From Conexibacter sp. (GTDB lineage: Bacteria; Actinomycetota; Thermoleophilia; Solirubrobacterales; Solirubrobacteraceae): a DNA stretch of 7,280 nucleotides. Of the stretch, positions 6,138 to 7,280 are shown in pieces. The position numbers and the translations under genes are program-made. Numbering within the stretch: position 1 is the stretch's first letter; each line of letters begins with the position of its first letter. The stretch covers positions 1 to 7,280 of the forward strand of contig JAOPZG010000443.1 of assembly GCA_025964215.1 (NCBI GenBank), in the 5' to 3' direction. The notes beneath the pieces are model-generated. The model was not told where the DNA came from, did no database searches, and saw nothing but the letters and a program-made list of their open reading frames with translations.

Positions 6138-6183
6138 CGGCGTGTTCGCAGCGTTCCCTGAGGAGCGCGGCGCGCAGTAGCGC

Positions 6184-7280
6184 TCAGCGAAGCTGCGCGG
6201 ACGACAGGCCGAGGAGCTGGCGGGCGATGATCAGGAGCTGGATCTGCTGCGTGCCCTCGAAGATGTCGAGGATCTTCGCGTCGCGCGCCCACTTCTCCAG
6301 CAGCAGCTCCTCGCCGTAGCCGAGCGTCCCGGCAAGCGCGACGCAGCGCAGCGCGACGTCCACGCAGGTCCGCCCCGCCTTCGCCTTCGCCATCGAGGCC
6401 TGCAGCGAGTTCGGCTTGCCGTTGTCGGCCATCCACGCGGCCTGGAGCGTCAGCAGGTACGCGGCCTCGTAGTCGGCGTCCATCGCCAGGTACTCGGCGG
6501 CGGCCGCGCTCTGGCGGGCGGCGGGCGTGTCCCAGTCGACCTCGACGCCGGCCTCGGCCAGCAGCGGGCGCGTCGCCTCCAGGCACGCGCGCGTCAGCCC
6601 GACGGCCATCGCGGCCACGAGCGGGCGCGTGTTGTCGAAGGTCTGCATCGCGCCGGCGAAGCCGTTGGTGACCTCGATGCCGGGCGGGCCGAGGAGGTTC
6701 TCCTTCGGCACGCGGCAATCCTGCAGCGTGAAGGCCGCCGTGTCCGACGCGCGGATCCCGAGCTTGTGCTCGAGGCGGTCGAGCTTCATCCCCGGGTTGG
6801 AGCGCTCCACCACGAAGGACTTGATCGCGGCGCGGCCGAGCGAGCGGTCGAGCGTCGCCCAGACGACGACGAGGTCGGCGCGCTCGCCGGCGGTCACGTA
6901 GATCTTCTCGCCGTTCAAGATGTAGTCCTCGCCGTCGAGGACCGCGGTCGTCCGGATCGCGGCGCTGTCGCTGCCGGCTTCCGGCTCGGTGATCGCCATC
7001 GCCGCCCACTGGCCGGCGAAGCGCTCGAGCTGCTCGTCGTCGGCGACCGAGGCGATCGCCGAGTTGCCGAGGCCCTGGCGCGGGACCGAGAGCAGCAGGC
7101 CGACGTCGCCGCGGCAGAGCTCCATGATCGAGAGCGCGGTCGACAAGTTCGACCCATTGCGATTGCCTTGGGGACCGTCGTTAGCTGACCGGCGGACGCC
7201 GGCGGCGCCCGCGACGCCGATGTCGCTGCCGTCGTTCAACCCTTCGAACAGCGCGGCGAGCAAGTCCAGCTCCAACGGCC
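6184..7280 (-). CDS. Acyl-CoA dehydrogenase (N-terminus missing at the window edge)
   Basis: The frame is open to the right edge, so the true start lies outside; about 365 codons are visible. The enzyme would use FAD to introduce the alpha-beta double bond in an acyl-CoA and pass electrons to electron-transfer flavoprotein. Counting from the TTG at 7275, the family signature AITEPEAGSDSAA is at 94-106, followed by the middle beta-domain (YILNGEKIYVTAGERADL, then KSFVVE and HKLGIRASDTAAFTLQDCRVP). The C-terminal helices end in EKWARDAKILDIFEGTQQIQ, where Glu340 is in the position of the catalytic base of the medium-chain type. The usual QxxGG before GYG is replaced by ALAGTL, which from memory is normal for an actinobacterial subgroup ending in EGTQQIQLLI-type motifs. 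The chain length of the substrate cannot be predicted. Some 20-60 N-terminal residues are probably missing. A run of atypical codons lies at about 7141-7190. The cyclase gene follows 46 bp downstream. Confidence 0.95.
   Translation of the reverse strand, partial: PLELDLLAALFEGLNDGSDIGVAGAAGVRRSANDGPQGNRNGSNLSTALSIMELCRGDVGLLLSVPRQGLGNSAIASVADDEQLERFAGQWAAMAITEPEAGSDSAAIRTTAVLDGEDYILNGEKIYVTAGERADLVVVWATLDRSLGRAAIKSFVVERSNPGMKLDRLEHKLGIRASDTAAFTLQDCRVPKENLLGPPGIEVTNGFAGAMQTFDNTRPLVAAMAVGLTRACLEATRPLLAEAGVEVDWDTPAARQSAAAAEYLAMDADYEAAYLLTLQAAWMADNGKPNSLQASMAKAKAGRTCVDVALRCVALAGTLGYGEELLLEKWARDAKILDIFEGTQQIQLLIIARQLLGLSSAQLR

Noticed and set aside
6138..6183. Possible terminator or promoter between the dehydrogenase and the cyclase
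   Set aside because: The 46 bp contain no convincing stem with a T-run and no -35/-10 pair; read-through is as likely.

Overview
The window is very GC-rich, with codons ending almost always in G or C, many GTG or TTG starts, tightly packed genes and little intergenic DNA. This fits a chromosomal segment of a high-GC actinomycete. The protein styles (an ABC exporter with an EcsA-like ATPase, a sorbosone-dehydrogenase-like propeller, a membrane GGDEF protein) suggest the Solirubrobacterales/Thermoleophilia, but that placement is inference from style, not from a marker gene. I found no rRNA, tRNA, CRISPR array, insertion sequence or phage gene, and no gene-free stretch longer than about 90 bases.

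Layout from left to right. (1) A minus-strand group covers about 1-1663: a GNAT acetyltransferase, then an ABC exporter ATPase, then the first 96 codons of its membrane permease, which overlaps the ATPase stop and runs off the left edge. (2) A plus-strand pair covers 1678-3329: a YfcE-like metallophosphoesterase whose TAG stop overlaps the GTG start of a probable exported beta-propeller oxidoreductase. It diverges from the acetyltransferase across only about 14-20 bp. (3) A signalling block covers 3311-6137: a soluble PAS histidine kinase (minus), an unrecognised 170-174 aa protein (plus), and a six-helix membrane diguanylate cyclase (minus) with intact GGEEF and inhibitory sites. The kinase and the unknown gene diverge from an 89-90 bp region rich in dyad symmetry; the unknown gene and the cyclase converge and share a CTAG at their stops. 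(4) An acyl-CoA dehydrogenase, cut by the right edge, reads on the minus strand 46 bp upstream of the cyclase.

Most of the window is ordinary chromosomal housekeeping, sensory and transport content, and I do not see strong evidence for a wholly new multi-gene system. The most interesting local signals are an inverted repeat that could fold the kinase leader so that its ribosome binding site is hidden, the two 10-bp palindromes beside it, the unknown protein between two signalling enzymes, the near-zero spacing of the divergent pair at 1663/1678, and a short patch of atypical codons in the dehydrogenase.
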